Shown piece by piece: positions 47,162 to 57,158 of a stretch of 64,000 bases of DNA (position 1 is its first letter; each line of letters begins with the position of its first letter). The DNA is from Lachnospiraceae bacterium (GTDB lineage Bacteria > Bacillota > Clostridia > Lachnospirales > Lachnospiraceae), in assembly GCA_014804645.1 (NCBI GenBank), contig JAAUZI010000005.1:60381-124380 (forward strand). The letters run 5' to 3'. The notes under the pieces were generated by a model. That model was given only the letters and a program-made list of their open reading frames with translations, made no database searches and was not told the DNA's origin. The position numbers and the translations under genes are program-made.

Positions 47162-48046
47162 ATGGAACAGATACTGTGTATTCAAAATCTATGCAAGCAA
47201 TACCCCTCCTTTTGTCTGCGGGATGTATCCTTCACTGTGGAAAAAGGAATGATTATGGGCTTTATTGGGCGCAATGGAGCGGGCAAAACTACCACTCTGA
47301 AATCCATTATGAATCTGGTGCATCCCGACAGCGGAGAGGTTCGTTTTTTTGGCATGGAGCTGGGGGAGAGGGAGCAGGAGATCAAGCAGCATATCGGCTA
47401 TGCCACCGGGGGTATCAGTTACTATCACCGCAAGAGAATAGGGGAGATTATTCAGGTGACTAAAACCTTTTATTCCAACTGGGATGACGGGGCATGCAGG
47501 CATTATCTGGAGGTATTCGCTCTGAACCCTGAGAAAAGGCTGTCGGAGCTGTCTGAGGGCATGAAGGTGAAATTCAATCTGACGTTGGCCCTGTCGCACC
47601 ATGCGGAATTTCTGATTCTGGATGAGCCTACCAGTGGACTGGACCCTGTATCCCGGGAGGAGCTGCTGGAGATATTTCTGGACCTGGCGGCTCAGGGAGT
47701 GTCCATTCTTTTCTCCACACATATTACCTCGGATCTGGAAAAATGCGCAGACGTTATTACCTATATTCAAAAAGGCCAGATTATAGCCTCCCAGCGCATA
47801 GAGGATTTCGTGGAACGCTACCGGCTGGCGGCCATGCCCGGAGAATTGACGCCGGCCCAGAGAGAGCTGGCATTGGGAATCCGGCGCAGTAAGGAAGGAC
47901 AGACGGCGCTGATTCTCAGGGAGCAGGAAGAGTCATTTTGCAGCGCAAAGTCCATAGAAACGGAGAGCGGGTGGGCGGGACCGGCACGGATCACAGCCGC
48001 TGACCTGGAGACCATCATGGTACATCTGGAAGGGGGCACAGATTGA
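47162..48046 (+). CDS. ABC transporter ATP-binding protein
   Basis: GFIGRNGAGKTTTLKSIMNL, LSELSEGMKVKFNLTLALSHHAEFLILDEPTSGLDP. Confidence 0.92.
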   Translation: MEQILCIQNLCKQYPSFCLRDVSFTVEKGMIMGFIGRNGAGKTTTLKSIMNLVHPDSGEVRFFGMELGEREQEIKQHIGYATGGISYYHRKRIGEIIQVTKTFYSNWDDGACRHYLEVFALNPEKRLSELSEGMKVKFNLTLALSHHAEFLILDEPTSGLDPVSREELLEIFLDLAAQGVSILFSTHITSDLEKCADVITYIQKGQIIASQRIEDFVERYRLAAMPGELTPAQRELALGIRRSKEGQTALILREQEESFCSAKSIETESGWAGPARITAADLETIMVHLEGGTD

Positions 48047-48705
48047 AAAGTATGAGCAAACTGATTAAAAAAGAACTCACCTTGACGGCGGCGCCGCTAA
48101 CGTATATTTTTCTGGCCTTTGGGCTGATAACTATGATTCCGGGGTATCCCATTCTGGTGGGCGGTTTCTTTATCTGCCTAGGAATTTTTTATACATTCCA
48201 GTTTGCCCGGGAGTACAATGACGTGCTGTACACGGCTCTGCTGCCGGTGCGAAAGAGAGATGTGGTGAAGGTTCGGTATCTCTTTGTGGTATGTATCCAA
48301 CTGGCGGGCACTGTGATCTGCGGACTGCTGACTCTGCTGCGCATGACAGCGCTGCGGGACGTTCAGGTGTATCAGACCAATCCCCTGATGAATGCAAACC
48401 TGGTGTTTCTCGCCTGGCTGCTGGTGATTATGATGTTGTTTAATGTGATATTTATGGGCGGATTTTATAAGACGGCCTACTATTATGGAAAACCGTTTGT
48501 CCTGTTTTGTGTTGCCGCTTTCGTGGTGGTAGGACTGGGGGAGACGCTGCACCATATTCCCGGCTTGACCTGGCTGAATGACGCCGGGGGAGCGGGTGTA
48601 GGGCGTCAGGCCGTCATATTGCTGGCGGCGGCAGTGGTCTACGCCGCAGGGACGCTGCTGTCCATGAAACGTTCGCAAGAGCGCTTTGAAAAACTGGATC
48701 TGTGA
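48043..48705 (+). CDS. ABC-2 type permease component
   Basis: Multiple TM segments; 4-nt overlap with the ATPase gene. Confidence 0.8.
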   Translation: MKSMSKLIKKELTLTAAPLTYIFLAFGLITMIPGYPILVGGFFICLGIFYTFQFAREYNDVLYTALLPVRKRDVVKVRYLFVVCIQLAGTVICGLLTLLRMTALRDVQVYQTNPLMNANLVFLAWLLVIMMLFNVIFMGGFYKTAYYYGKPFVLFCVAAFVVVGLGETLHHIPGLTWLNDAGGAGVGRQAVILLAAAVVYAAGTLLSMKRSQERFEKLDL

Positions 48706-48717
48706 GGAGTATAATCT

Positions 48718-49149
48718 ATGTTGAGTGAAAACCTGTATAATCTGCGAAAATTTCATAAGCTGTCCCAGGAACAGGTGGCGGACCGCCTGAGCGTCTCGCG
48801 GCAGGCGGTGGCCAAATGGGAGACCGGGGAGACCACACCGGACATTCACAACTGCATGGCGCTGGCCCAGCTGTATGACGTATCCCTGGACGAACTGGTG
48901 AACTATGACGGAGAAGGCGGTAATATGACGGTTCCCCCCAAAGGCAAGCATCTGTTCGGTGTGGTGACAGTGGGGGACAAGGGCCAGATCGTGATCCCCA
49001 AACGGGCCAGAGAGATTTTTCGGATTGAGCCGGGGGATCGGCTGATGGTGCTGGGGGACGAGGCCCAGGGCATCGCCATGATCCGGGAGGATGATATGTT
49101 ATGCTTTATGAATGACATGCAGCAGGCTATGAAGGAGGAACACTTTTAA
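48718..49149 (+). CDS. HTH (XRE) - AbrB/SpoVT fused regulator
   Basis: XRE LSQEQVADRLSVSRQAVAKWETGETTPDI; AbrB KGQIVIPKRAREIFRIEPGDRLMVLGD. Confidence 0.9.
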   Translation: MLSENLYNLRKFHKLSQEQVADRLSVSRQAVAKWETGETTPDIHNCMALAQLYDVSLDELVNYDGEGGNMTVPPKGKHLFGVVTVGDKGQIVIPKRAREIFRIEPGDRLMVLGDEAQGIAMIREDDMLCFMNDMQQAMKEEHF

Positions 49150-49363
49150 CTTGTTTAGCTTGTTGACTTGTTGAATATGACCTTAAAATAGTTGACAATT
49201 TTGGCGTACAATTTATAATTATATTTAGAATAATTGAAATGCGAGGTAAATTCATGCGCCATCCGATTTGATTACGTTCAAAAGGTTTCCTTTACCGTGG
49301 AGATTGAATAATATCCATGGTTATTTTGTCGTATTCAAATATAAATTAAGGGTGGTGGTACTC

Positions 49364-50509
49364 ATGAAAAGAAATCTCTTTTTTATGTATTCCATATCCT
49401 TTTTTCAGGGTATGGTTTTTTATTCGTCAATCGCAACACTATATCGTCAGGCCGCCGGGATTTCTATCTTTCAGATTACGATGATAGAAAGCATTTCCTT
49501 GGTACTTTCTTTTGCCTTTGAAATCCCGTGGGGCGTTCTGGCAGACCGTATTGGTTACAGGCGCACAATGATTGTTTGTAGTGCTCTGTTTTTTATCTCC
49601 AAAATCATTTTCTGGAAGGCGCAGGGCTTTGCGGATTTTCTTTTGGAAAGGGTGCTTCTTGCAATAGTCATTTCCGGCCTTTCGGGAGTGGATACAAGTA
49701 TTCTGTATTTATCATGCAGTGAGGACGATTCCCAACGCGCCTTCGGTATTTATGAAGGTCTCGGCACAGCCGGACTTCTGTCTGCCGCTGCAATTTATAC
49801 GGTATTTATTGAAGAAAACTATCGAGCGGCCGGTTTTTTAACGGTCATTAGTTATGGCATAGCGGTAATTCTCAGCTTTGGGCTGAAAGAGGTCAAGGCC
49901 ACTCAAAAGGGCGAAAGGATGTCCTTCGGACATTCGCTTACTATTCTAAAAGAAACACTTTTTAACCGGAGTCTGCTTTTTCTGATTGCTGGTGTTGCGT
50001 TTCTGAGTGAAGTGAATCAAACGATAACCGTATTTTTTAATCAACTTCAATATACAAAAGCAGGTATGTCGGCCAGACTGATTTCTGGCGTTTATATTCT
50101 GATGACGCTTTCCGGTTTGGTAAGTGTGTTTTCTGCGCCTCTAACGAAAAGGCTAAAGCCAAAATTCTTTGGGGCAATACTTTTCGTTGTTTGCATTTTT
50201 TCCTGTCTGATGTTGGCCTTTACAGACAATCCTTTTATTTCGGTTTTTGGCGTTTTGCTTGTCCGTGTCTGTTTCAGTTTGATGTCCCCGCTGGGAACGG
50301 AACTGCAAAATAAAGTCATTACGACGATTGATCGTGCGACTGCACTTAGTATGAGTGCATTGATTATGGATTTACTGGCAGTCTTTACAAATCTCGTTTT
50401 CGGAAAATTAGCCGAATTTGATTTGAGCACTGCAATGTGTTTTGGCGGGTTTCTCTGTATACTCGGAGTAGGCCTATATCTGAACGGCCTCAAGAAATTG
50501 GGCTGTTAG
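49364..50509 (+). CDS. MFS transporter
   Basis: EIPWGVLADRIGYRRTMI; ~12 TM; start MKRNLFF. Confidence 0.88.
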   Translation: MKRNLFFMYSISFFQGMVFYSSIATLYRQAAGISIFQITMIESISLVLSFAFEIPWGVLADRIGYRRTMIVCSALFFISKIIFWKAQGFADFLLERVLLAIVISGLSGVDTSILYLSCSEDDSQRAFGIYEGLGTAGLLSAAAIYTVFIEENYRAAGFLTVISYGIAVILSFGLKEVKATQKGERMSFGHSLTILKETLFNRSLLFLIAGVAFLSEVNQTITVFFNQLQYTKAGMSARLISGVYILMTLSGLVSVFSAPLTKRLKPKFFGAILFVVCIFSCLMLAFTDNPFISVFGVLLVRVCFSLMSPLGTELQNKVITTIDRATALSMSALIMDLLAVFTNLVFGKLAEFDLSTAMCFGGFLCILGVGLYLNGLKKLGC

Positions 50510-50545
50510 TTTAGAGTTGATTAGCACGAAAGAGGAAATGAAAAG

Positions 50546-50576
50546 GCGCCATGGGACATATTCCCATGGCGCCGAA
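50546..50576 (-). terminator. terminator hairpin (minus strand)
   Basis: GGCGCCATGGGAATATGTCCCATGGCGCCTTTTC on the minus strand. Confidence 0.75.
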
Positions 50577-50596
50577 TTCGTTTCAAAAACAATGTA

Positions 50597-51934
50597 TTAA
50601 ATCGCCTTTTTGTCCTCGGTCTTTTTCTTGCCGCCCACCAGGAAGAAACTGCACAGCAGGGCGATTATGTACAGTACGATCGTGACATACAACACGGTCT
50701 GATAACCTACGGGATTAACCTGAGTCAGTCCGCCGTGGCCGTCGCTGACGTCTACAGCCTGCCCCACATGGCCCACGATAAAGGACGCCAGCTGATTGCC
50801 GGTGAGACCTGCGATTGCCCATGCGGAGAGGGTAATACCGTGGATAGCGCTGATATTCTTCATGCCATAGTGGTCGGACAGCAGCGTGGGCACATTGCTG
50901 AATCCTCCGCCGTAACCGGCGTTTACCACAAACAGCAGTACCAGCACCAGAATCAGCAGCAGAGTGCTCTGTCCCATGTCCGCAATGCCTCTGGTGAGGA
51001 TCACCAGGCCGGTGGCGACAATGGACAGGATAATCATGATCTTATACACGGTATTTCTGTCCTTCATGGTGTCCGCCCATGCGGAGAAACCCAGACGGCC
51101 GCCGGCGTTGAACACGGCGGTAATGGAGGACAGCACTCCGGCCATGCCTGCCAGACCGATACACTTGATAATCATTTTCTCCTGGGAGATCAGCGCCAGA
51201 CCACAGGTTATGTTAATATAGAACATCAGCCAGATACCGATGAATACCACGGGTTTGGTCTTGATTACATCAATGGCTCTTGCACCCTTTTCCTGGCTGG
51301 CGGGCTCATGCCAGCCTGCAGGTTTGGCCAACAGCAAATGTCCCACAAACATCATGACGAAGTACACGCAGGCCAAAATCAGGAACATCTTGTAGATACC
51401 GCCATCTTTCAGAGAGTTCAGCAGCGCCTGCATGATAGGGCTTGCAATGGCCTTGGCGGCGCCGAATCCTGCCACTGCCAGACCTGTCGCCAGACCCTTG
51501 CGGTCCTGGAACCACAGCATCAGCGTCTTGACCGGAGACAGATAGCCGGTTCCCAAGCCGATACCCATGATAAAGCCATAGCAGACATAGATACCGATCA
51601 GCGCCACTATGCTGCCTTGTCCTGTGGCTACATATTGTTTTCCGCCATACCAGATAAAGAACCCTGTGCCGGCCATGCCTACTGCAAAGCAGATGGCAGC
51701 GATCAACGAGGAACGATGGATATCCTTTTCCACCACATTGCCCAGAAAAGCGGCGGACATGCCCAGGAAAAAGATGGCAAAGCTGAATGCCCACTCGGTG
51801 GCACTCTTGGAGAAACCGATATGGTCGGCGATCTCCTGGCTGAAAATGGACCAGCAGTATACCGTGCCGATGCTGCAGTGCAGCAGCAGTGCCGGAATGG
51901 CGGCACGAATCCATTTGTTTTGAATGTTTTTCAT
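50597..51934 (-). CDS. OFA family MFS transporter (oxalate/formate antiporter-like)
   Basis: FSKSATEWAFSFAIFFLGMSAAFLG, GLGTGYLSPVKTLMLWFQDRKGLATGLAVAGFGAAK; start MKNIQNKWIRA. Confidence 0.9.
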   Translation of the reverse strand: MKNIQNKWIRAAIPALLLHCSIGTVYCWSIFSQEIADHIGFSKSATEWAFSFAIFFLGMSAAFLGNVVEKDIHRSSLIAAICFAVGMAGTGFFIWYGGKQYVATGQGSIVALIGIYVCYGFIMGIGLGTGYLSPVKTLMLWFQDRKGLATGLAVAGFGAAKAIASPIMQALLNSLKDGGIYKMFLILACVYFVMMFVGHLLLAKPAGWHEPASQEKGARAIDVIKTKPVVFIGIWLMFYINITCGLALISQEKMIIKCIGLAGMAGVLSSITAVFNAGGRLGFSAWADTMKDRNTVYKIMIILSIVATGLVILTRGIADMGQSTLLLILVLVLLFVVNAGYGGGFSNVPTLLSDHYGMKNISAIHGITLSAWAIAGLTGNQLASFIVGHVGQAVDVSDGHGGLTQVNPVGYQTVLYVTIVLYIIALLCSFFLVGGKKKTEDKKAI

Positions 51935-52262
51935 AAGTACCCCTTTCTGTATACCGCAGACACATATGCGGCACCATATCAATAACACTTCTGTTATTCT
52001 ACTCCTAAAGTAAATTTTTTTCAATATCGGGAGCAAAAAGTTTTGTTTTTTTCAGCAAAATTGGAATATGCGCAATTGTTTATTGACATTTTGAGTAAAA
52101 CATTTTAATCTAGAGTAAAGAAGAACGTGAAACATCTCAAAACAGCATTTGCCCGGACAGCGCACTGATGAATGTACGGACGCCCAAGCGGCCGGATATT
52201 CATCACCTGCCATGTGTGCTGGTAGGGCAGATGCGGGACTTTAATAGGAGGATGCAAGGGGT

Positions 52263-53885
52263 ATGAAAAACAGATTATTGGCAGTGGCATTGTGTGTTTG
52301 TTTGACAGGATCACTTATGGGCTGCGGCGGCCAGCCTGCGGTGTCCCCGGAAGAGTCCACAGGGACCGGCACAGAGACCAGCAGTGGGACTGGGACAGAG
52401 ACCGACACAGAGACCAGCGGCGAGACCGACAATGTACAGACTCCTCCGGAGCCTGTACTCAGAGAAGCAGACTATACGGGCATTGACACGGCGGCCAACG
52501 GAGCAAGGGTGTCTGTGCATGATCCGTCCATCAAGGTGTTTGACGGGAAGTATTATATTTACGGCTCCCATATGACCGGAGCTGTATCGGAGGATCTGCA
52601 CACCTGGAGCTATATCGGCAACGGCTACAACTCGGACAATGCGCTCTTTGAGGATTTGTTCAATGAAGAGCTGACCATATTTGACTATTCCGGCGACTAT
52701 GGCAACGGGGGGTATGCGGTATGGGCGGAGGATGTGATCTACAATGAGGCCATGGGAAAGTACGTGATGTATCTCTGCACTTCCTCCACTTACATAAAGT
52801 CTAACCTTTGCTATGCCACGGCGGACGCGCCGGAGGGCCCCTATGTGTACCAGGGAGAACTGCTGTATTCCGGTTTTACGGCGAAGGACATTGATCAGAC
52901 CGATGTGTATGACTATGTGGACGAGGCTTATGCGGCGGATACTTATCTGAAAGGAAACGGCGAATACAACAATCAGGACTGGCCCAACTGTATTGATCCG
53001 GCGCCTTTCTATGACGCGGAGGGGCGGCTGTGGATGAACTACGGCTCCTGGTTCGGCGGCATCTTTATCCTGGAGCTGGACCCGCAGACGGGCCTGGTGA
53101 TTCATCCCGAGGCGGACGAGGAAAATGAGGTTGACCCCTATTTTGGCAAGCGACTGCTGGGAGGCGGCCATCAGTCCATCGAGGGCCCCTACATTCAGTA
53201 TGACCCGAACACCGGCTACTACTACCTGTATCTGTGCTATGGCTCTTTGGAGCGCACCGGCGGATACCAGATCCGGGTGCTGCGCAGCGACAAGCCGGAC
53301 GGGGAGTATGTGGACATGGGCGGACAGCGTCCTCTGAAGGGTTACAACAATGCCTATTATGGGTTGAAACTGTCCGGCAACTACTATCTGCCCAGCTGTA
53401 AATATGCCTATATGGCCACCGGCGGTATGTCCACCTTTTTTGACACGGACGGAAAGCAGTATATCTGCTATCACACCCGTTTTGACAACGGCAATGAATA
53501 TCATGAGCCTGCAGTGAAACAGATTTTTATGAATGAGGAAGCATGGCCGGTGCTGGCCCCTTACACCACCGCGGGGGAAACCCTCTCCGAGAGCGGTTAC
53601 GACAAATCGGAGCTGGTGGGTGAGTACTATTTTGTCAACCAGGGCATGAAGATCGACAAGGAGATATCTCAGCCGGTGATGATCGATCTGAATGAGGACG
53701 GCACCGTCACAGGCTCTGTTGTTGGAACCTGGACCGTGACGGAGGGAACGCCCTATGTGCATATCACCTACGACGACCATGTGTACAGCGGCGTGTTCTG
53801 CGCCATGAAGGACCAGGCGGGCACAGATGTGATGACATTCTCCGCCGTGGGCGTCAATGAGAGTATCTGGGGAGTAAAATATTAA
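52263..53885 (+). CDS. GH43 family lipoprotein (arabinanase-like)
   Basis: Lipobox LMGCGG; VHDPSIKVFDGKYYIYGSH; WMNYGSWFGGIFILELD; IEGPYIQYDPNTGYYYLYLCYG. Confidence 0.9.
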   Translation: MKNRLLAVALCVCLTGSLMGCGGQPAVSPEESTGTGTETSSGTGTETDTETSGETDNVQTPPEPVLREADYTGIDTAANGARVSVHDPSIKVFDGKYYIYGSHMTGAVSEDLHTWSYIGNGYNSDNALFEDLFNEELTIFDYSGDYGNGGYAVWAEDVIYNEAMGKYVMYLCTSSTYIKSNLCYATADAPEGPYVYQGELLYSGFTAKDIDQTDVYDYVDEAYAADTYLKGNGEYNNQDWPNCIDPAPFYDAEGRLWMNYGSWFGGIFILELDPQTGLVIHPEADEENEVDPYFGKRLLGGGHQSIEGPYIQYDPNTGYYYLYLCYGSLERTGGYQIRVLRSDKPDGEYVDMGGQRPLKGYNNAYYGLKLSGNYYLPSCKYAYMATGGMSTFFDTDGKQYICYHTRFDNGNEYHEPAVKQIFMNEEAWPVLAPYTTAGETLSESGYDKSELVGEYYFVNQGMKIDKEISQPVMIDLNEDGTVTGSVVGTWTVTEGTPYVHITYDDHVYSGVFCAMKDQAGTDVMTFSAVGVNESIWGVKY

Positions 53886-53965
53886 CGTTAATCAGTATAA
53901 CGCAGTCACACAGGTGTGGGAGGGGATGGATTGCCCGGCTCCTCCCGCACGGAAAAGAGGTAATT

Positions 53966-54199
53966 GTGGATAAGCGGTACACAAAGATAGATCTGCTGAA
54001 AGATATTTTGTTCACGCTGCTGATCGGGGTGCTGATGTATGCCTACTGGGCGTTTACTCTGATGGTGGCTTCCATCATTCTGGTCAATATCTGGCATGTG
54101 ACCTGGCAGCAGCTGCTTTTCATTGCACTGGCGCTCACCGTGGTATCGCTTGCCTGTTACGTGGTACATTTGGTGAAAAAGAGAAAAAGCGGGAAATAA
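53966..54199 (+). CDS. small two-TM membrane protein, hypothetical
   Basis: GTG start; two TM helices; followed by a terminator. Confidence 0.5.
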   Translation: MDKRYTKIDLLKDILFTLLIGVLMYAYWAFTLMVASIILVNIWHVTWQQLLFIALALTVVSLACYVVHLVKKRKSGK

Positions 54200-54201
54200 T
54201 G

Positions 54202-54234
54202 TATCCCGGGGTGAGACTGCCCCGGGATTTTTTT
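54202..54234 (+). terminator. Rho-independent terminator
   Basis: ATCCCGGGG-TGAGACTG-CCCCGGGAT then T-run. Confidence 0.85.
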
Positions 54235-54303
54235 GCTCACAGCCATTGACTTTGGGTAATAATGGGTATAATATAAAGTCGTTTTTGAAGGAGGAAAGTT
54301 TGG

Positions 54304-54780
54304 ATGTTTCTCATCTATTTTGCCCTGTGGGTCATATTCAACGGAAATATAACGCTGGAAATCTGTATTTTTGGCGTCCTTATTGCAGCGCTGCTCTTTG
54401 CTTTTACCTGTAAATTCATGGACTATAGTATAAAAAAGGAAATAAGGGCTTACCAAAAGCTGGGAAAACTGCTGCGCTATGCCTTTGTCCTGGTCAAAGA
54501 AGTTATCAAGGCGAATCTGGGCGTCATACATTTGATTCTCACACAGAAGGAGGAGATTCAGCCTGTGCTGGTGAGTTTTCACAGTGATCTGAAAGGCCCT
54601 GTGACCCAGACTCTTCTGGCCAATGCCATCACACTGACGCCGGGCACTATCACGGTGATGCTGGAAAATGGGGACTATACTGTACACTGTCTGGATGAAA
54701 GCCTGGCGGAGGGCATGGACCAGAGCGTGTTTACTGAGCTGGTTGCGGATATTGAGCGGAAGGGGAGTGAGGATATTTGA
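54304..54780 (+). CDS. mnhE: Na+/H+ antiporter subunit E (MnhE/MrpE)
   Basis: LLANAITLTPGTITVMLENGDYTVHCLDES. Confidence 0.9.
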   Translation: MFLIYFALWVIFNGNITLEICIFGVLIAALLFAFTCKFMDYSIKKEIRAYQKLGKLLRYAFVLVKEVIKANLGVIHLILTQKEEIQPVLVSFHSDLKGPVTQTLLANAITLTPGTITVMLENGDYTVHCLDESLAEGMDQSVFTELVADIERKGSEDI

Positions 54781-55100
54781 ATACAAATATACCGGGCCTG
54801 GAGAGGGCCTATGAGATTTTATTTTTAGCAGCTCTGATATTTTTGGCGATAATGGTGATTCTATGTCTGATTCGTGCGATTATCGGACCGAGAATTGCAG
54901 ACCGCGTGGTAGCGGTGAATATGATGGGAACTATGGTTATGGTGATGATCGCCATACTGGCGTTGTATCTGCAGGAGGGTTATCTGGTGGATATTTGTAT
55001 TATATATGCCATGATTAGTTTCCTGGCGGTAATCATATTGACCAAGGTGTATATGGGCGTCTATATGGAAAGCAAACACCAGGGGCGGAGAGGAGAGTGA
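54777..55100 (+). CDS. mnhF: antiporter subunit F (MnhF/MrpF)
   Basis: CLIRAIIGPRIADRVVAVNMMGTMVMVMIAIL; TTG start. Confidence 0.9.
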   Translation: MNTNIPGLERAYEILFLAALIFLAIMVILCLIRAIIGPRIADRVVAVNMMGTMVMVMIAILALYLQEGYLVDICIIYAMISFLAVIILTKVYMGVYMESKHQGRRGE

Positions 55101-55480
55101 CGGACATGGCGGTATGGGAATGGATTCGTTTTCTGGCTGGCGCGGTTTTTCTGCTGATCGGCATGGGAATATTTGTGATTGAAATGATCGGCGTGTTTCG
55201 GTTCCGGTATGTGCTGAACCGCATGCATGCGGCGGCCATGGGGGACACCCTGGGAATCGGCAGCTGCATGGTAGGGCTGATTATCATATGCGGGTGGAAT
55301 TTTACGGCCCTGAAACTTCTCTTGATCATCCTGTTTCTGTGGCTGTCTTCTCCTACCTCCTCTCACCTGATTGCCAGGCTGGAGGTGACTACGGACGAGG
55401 ATGCGTGGATGCATTACCGAAAGACGACCCTGCAGGACGGTCATGTGGAGGAGTCAGAGAAAGAGAGGCGGCAGCAATGA
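55097..55480 (+). CDS. mnhG: antiporter subunit G (MnhG/MrpG)
   Basis: IEMIGVFRFRYVLNRMHAAAMGDTLGIGSCMVGL, FLWLSSPTSSHLIAR. Confidence 0.9.
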   Translation: MTDMAVWEWIRFLAGAVFLLIGMGIFVIEMIGVFRFRYVLNRMHAAAMGDTLGIGSCMVGLIIICGWNFTALKLLLIILFLWLSSPTSSHLIARLEVTTDEDAWMHYRKTTLQDGHVEESEKERRQQ

Positions 55481-55776
55481 CAATATTTGCAGGTATCTTA
55501 TTTCTATTCTTGATTGTGTGCGCGGTGGCGGCAAGCCTTTCTAAAAGCCTGTTGAACACCGTGCTGATCTTTATGTCCTATAGTCTGGTTATGTCCATTA
55601 TATGGGTGATTCTGGAGTCTCCGGACCTGGCTATCACGGAGGCGGCAGTGGGGGCAGGGGTGACCACCATACTGTTTTTGCTGACGCTGAAAAAAATTCA
55701 TGCCATTATGGGCATGGAGACGATGGACAAGGATGTGGAGGAGGAGCTGGAGTATAGAAGGAGGCGGAGGTCATGA
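55477..55776 (+). CDS. MbhD/DUF4040-like subunit
   Basis: SLLNTVLIFMSYSLVMSIIWVILESPDLAITEAAVGAGVTTILFLLTLKK; ATG at 55477 overlaps the upstream stop. Confidence 0.87.
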   Translation: MTIFAGILFLFLIVCAVAASLSKSLLNTVLIFMSYSLVMSIIWVILESPDLAITEAAVGAGVTTILFLLTLKKIHAIMGMETMDKDVEEELEYRRRRRS

Positions 55777-56744
55777 GTAAAAAAGTACCTCAAGAGCGGT
55801 ATGAGAAGACCATGTCCTACAAGCTGAAAACCTGGCTGGATGGCAGCAGGGACCTCTATATGGGCAATCTGGAGATGAGACCTCAGGCCGCCCACGAGGA
55901 GGATAAGGCCACGCTGCAGCGTCTCTTTAGAGATAAGGAGCGAATGCGGGCGCATGTCTATGATATGGAGAACAACCGGGAAATGGTTTTTTTCCGAAAA
56001 CTGTACCGAATATGCAGTCTGGTGTTCTGCATTCTGCTGGTGTCCATGCTGCTGATCGGCGTGGCGGACCTGCCCCCCTTTGGGGATGCGGACAACCCGG
56101 TGAACAATGAAGTGGCCCAGAGATATATTGAGAGGGGTCTGCAGGAGACAGGGGCGGTGAATATTGTCACCGGCATGATACTGGACTACCGGGCGTTCGA
56201 TACCCTGGGAGAATCCCATGTGCTGTTTATCGCCACCTGCACGGTACTGATTTTGCTGCGGGCAGACCATAAAAAAGGGAAAAACAGTGAGGAGGAGATG
56301 GAGTCCAACGACCGGGCCTATGAGCCGAAAAATGATGTGATTCTACAGACGGCGGCAAGACTTCTGGTTCCCTTTATTGTTATTTTTGGCATCTATATCA
56401 TCCTGTGTGGTCATCTGGGGCCCGGGGGCGGTTTCTCCGGCGGCGCCGTTATCGGCGCAGGGCTGATTCTATATGTCAGCGCCTTCGGCTTTGCCAAGAC
56501 GGAACGCTTTTTTACAGCCACAACCTACAAATGGATGAGTTTTGGCGCGCTGGCATGCTACTGCCTGTCCAAGACCTATTCCTTTTACACGGGGGCAAAT
56601 CATATTGAGAGTGTCATTCCACTGGGCACACCGGGAGCTATTCTGAGCAGCGGACTGATTTTGCTGCTGAATATCTGCGTGGGCGTAGTGGTGGCAGGCA
56701 CAATGTACACTTTCTATGTCATGTTCCGCAAGGGCGGATATTGA
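55773..56744 (+). CDS. MbhE-like - MnhB fusion subunit
   Basis: N-terminal LPPFGDADNPVNNEVAQRYIERGLQETGAVNIVTGMILDYRAFDTLGESHVLF (MrpA C-terminal/MbhE-like) then RLLVPFIVIFGIYIILCGHLGPGGGFSGGAVIGAGLIL (MnhB). Confidence 0.88.
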   Translation: MSKKVPQERYEKTMSYKLKTWLDGSRDLYMGNLEMRPQAAHEEDKATLQRLFRDKERMRAHVYDMENNREMVFFRKLYRICSLVFCILLVSMLLIGVADLPPFGDADNPVNNEVAQRYIERGLQETGAVNIVTGMILDYRAFDTLGESHVLFIATCTVLILLRADHKKGKNSEEEMESNDRAYEPKNDVILQTAARLLVPFIVIFGIYIILCGHLGPGGGFSGGAVIGAGLILYVSAFGFAKTERFFTATTYKWMSFGALACYCLSKTYSFYTGANHIESVIPLGTPGAILSSGLILLLNICVGVVVAGTMYTFYVMFRKGGY

Positions 56745-56780
56745 TTAGTATGTGCGCTAAGGCGCACAGGAGGTATAGTC

Positions 56781-57158
56781 ATGAATTTTGGGAATCTATT
56801 TCATAACTATGCGGAGGCAGTGGCCATGATTCTATTTGGCATTGGATTTTCCAATCTGCTGTTGCAAAAGAACCTGATCAAGAAGATTATCGGTTTGAAT
56901 ATCATGGATACGGCCACCTATCTTTTTCTGGCGCTGAAGGGCTATATTGACGGACGCAAGGCGCCGGTGGTGGTGGACGGCATTCAGAGTGTGGAAACCT
57001 ATGTGAACCCCATTCCCAGCGGTCTGGTGCTGACAGGTATCGTGGTGTCTGTGTCAGTGACGGCGCTGATGCTGTCTCTGACGATCCGGCTGTATCGGCG
57101 GTATCACACGCTGGATCTGGACGAGATTTCTACGCTGCTGAAAAAGGAGGAAGAGTGA
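56781..57158 (+). CDS. mnhC: antiporter subunit C (MnhC/NuoK-like)
   Basis: GFSNLLLQKNLIKKIIGLNIMDTATYLFL. Confidence 0.9.
   Translation: MNFGNLFHNYAEAVAMILFGIGFSNLLLQKNLIKKIIGLNIMDTATYLFLALKGYIDGRKAPVVVDGIQSVETYVNPIPSGLVLTGIVVSVSVTALMLSLTIRLYRRYHTLDLDEISTLLKKEEE

Noticed and set aside
50735-51985. 416-aa plus-strand ORF opposite the OFA transporter
   Set aside because: His/Gln-rich antisense artefact of a membrane protein gene.
52362-52431. TGTETSSGTGTETDTETSGETD coding repeat in the GH43 lipoprotein
   Set aside because: Ordinary low-complexity linker after a lipobox; units are too irregular to argue for a slippage switch.
52311-53780. 489-aa minus-strand ORF opposite the GH43 gene
   Set aside because: Antisense of a clear GH43 coding sequence; no family motifs.
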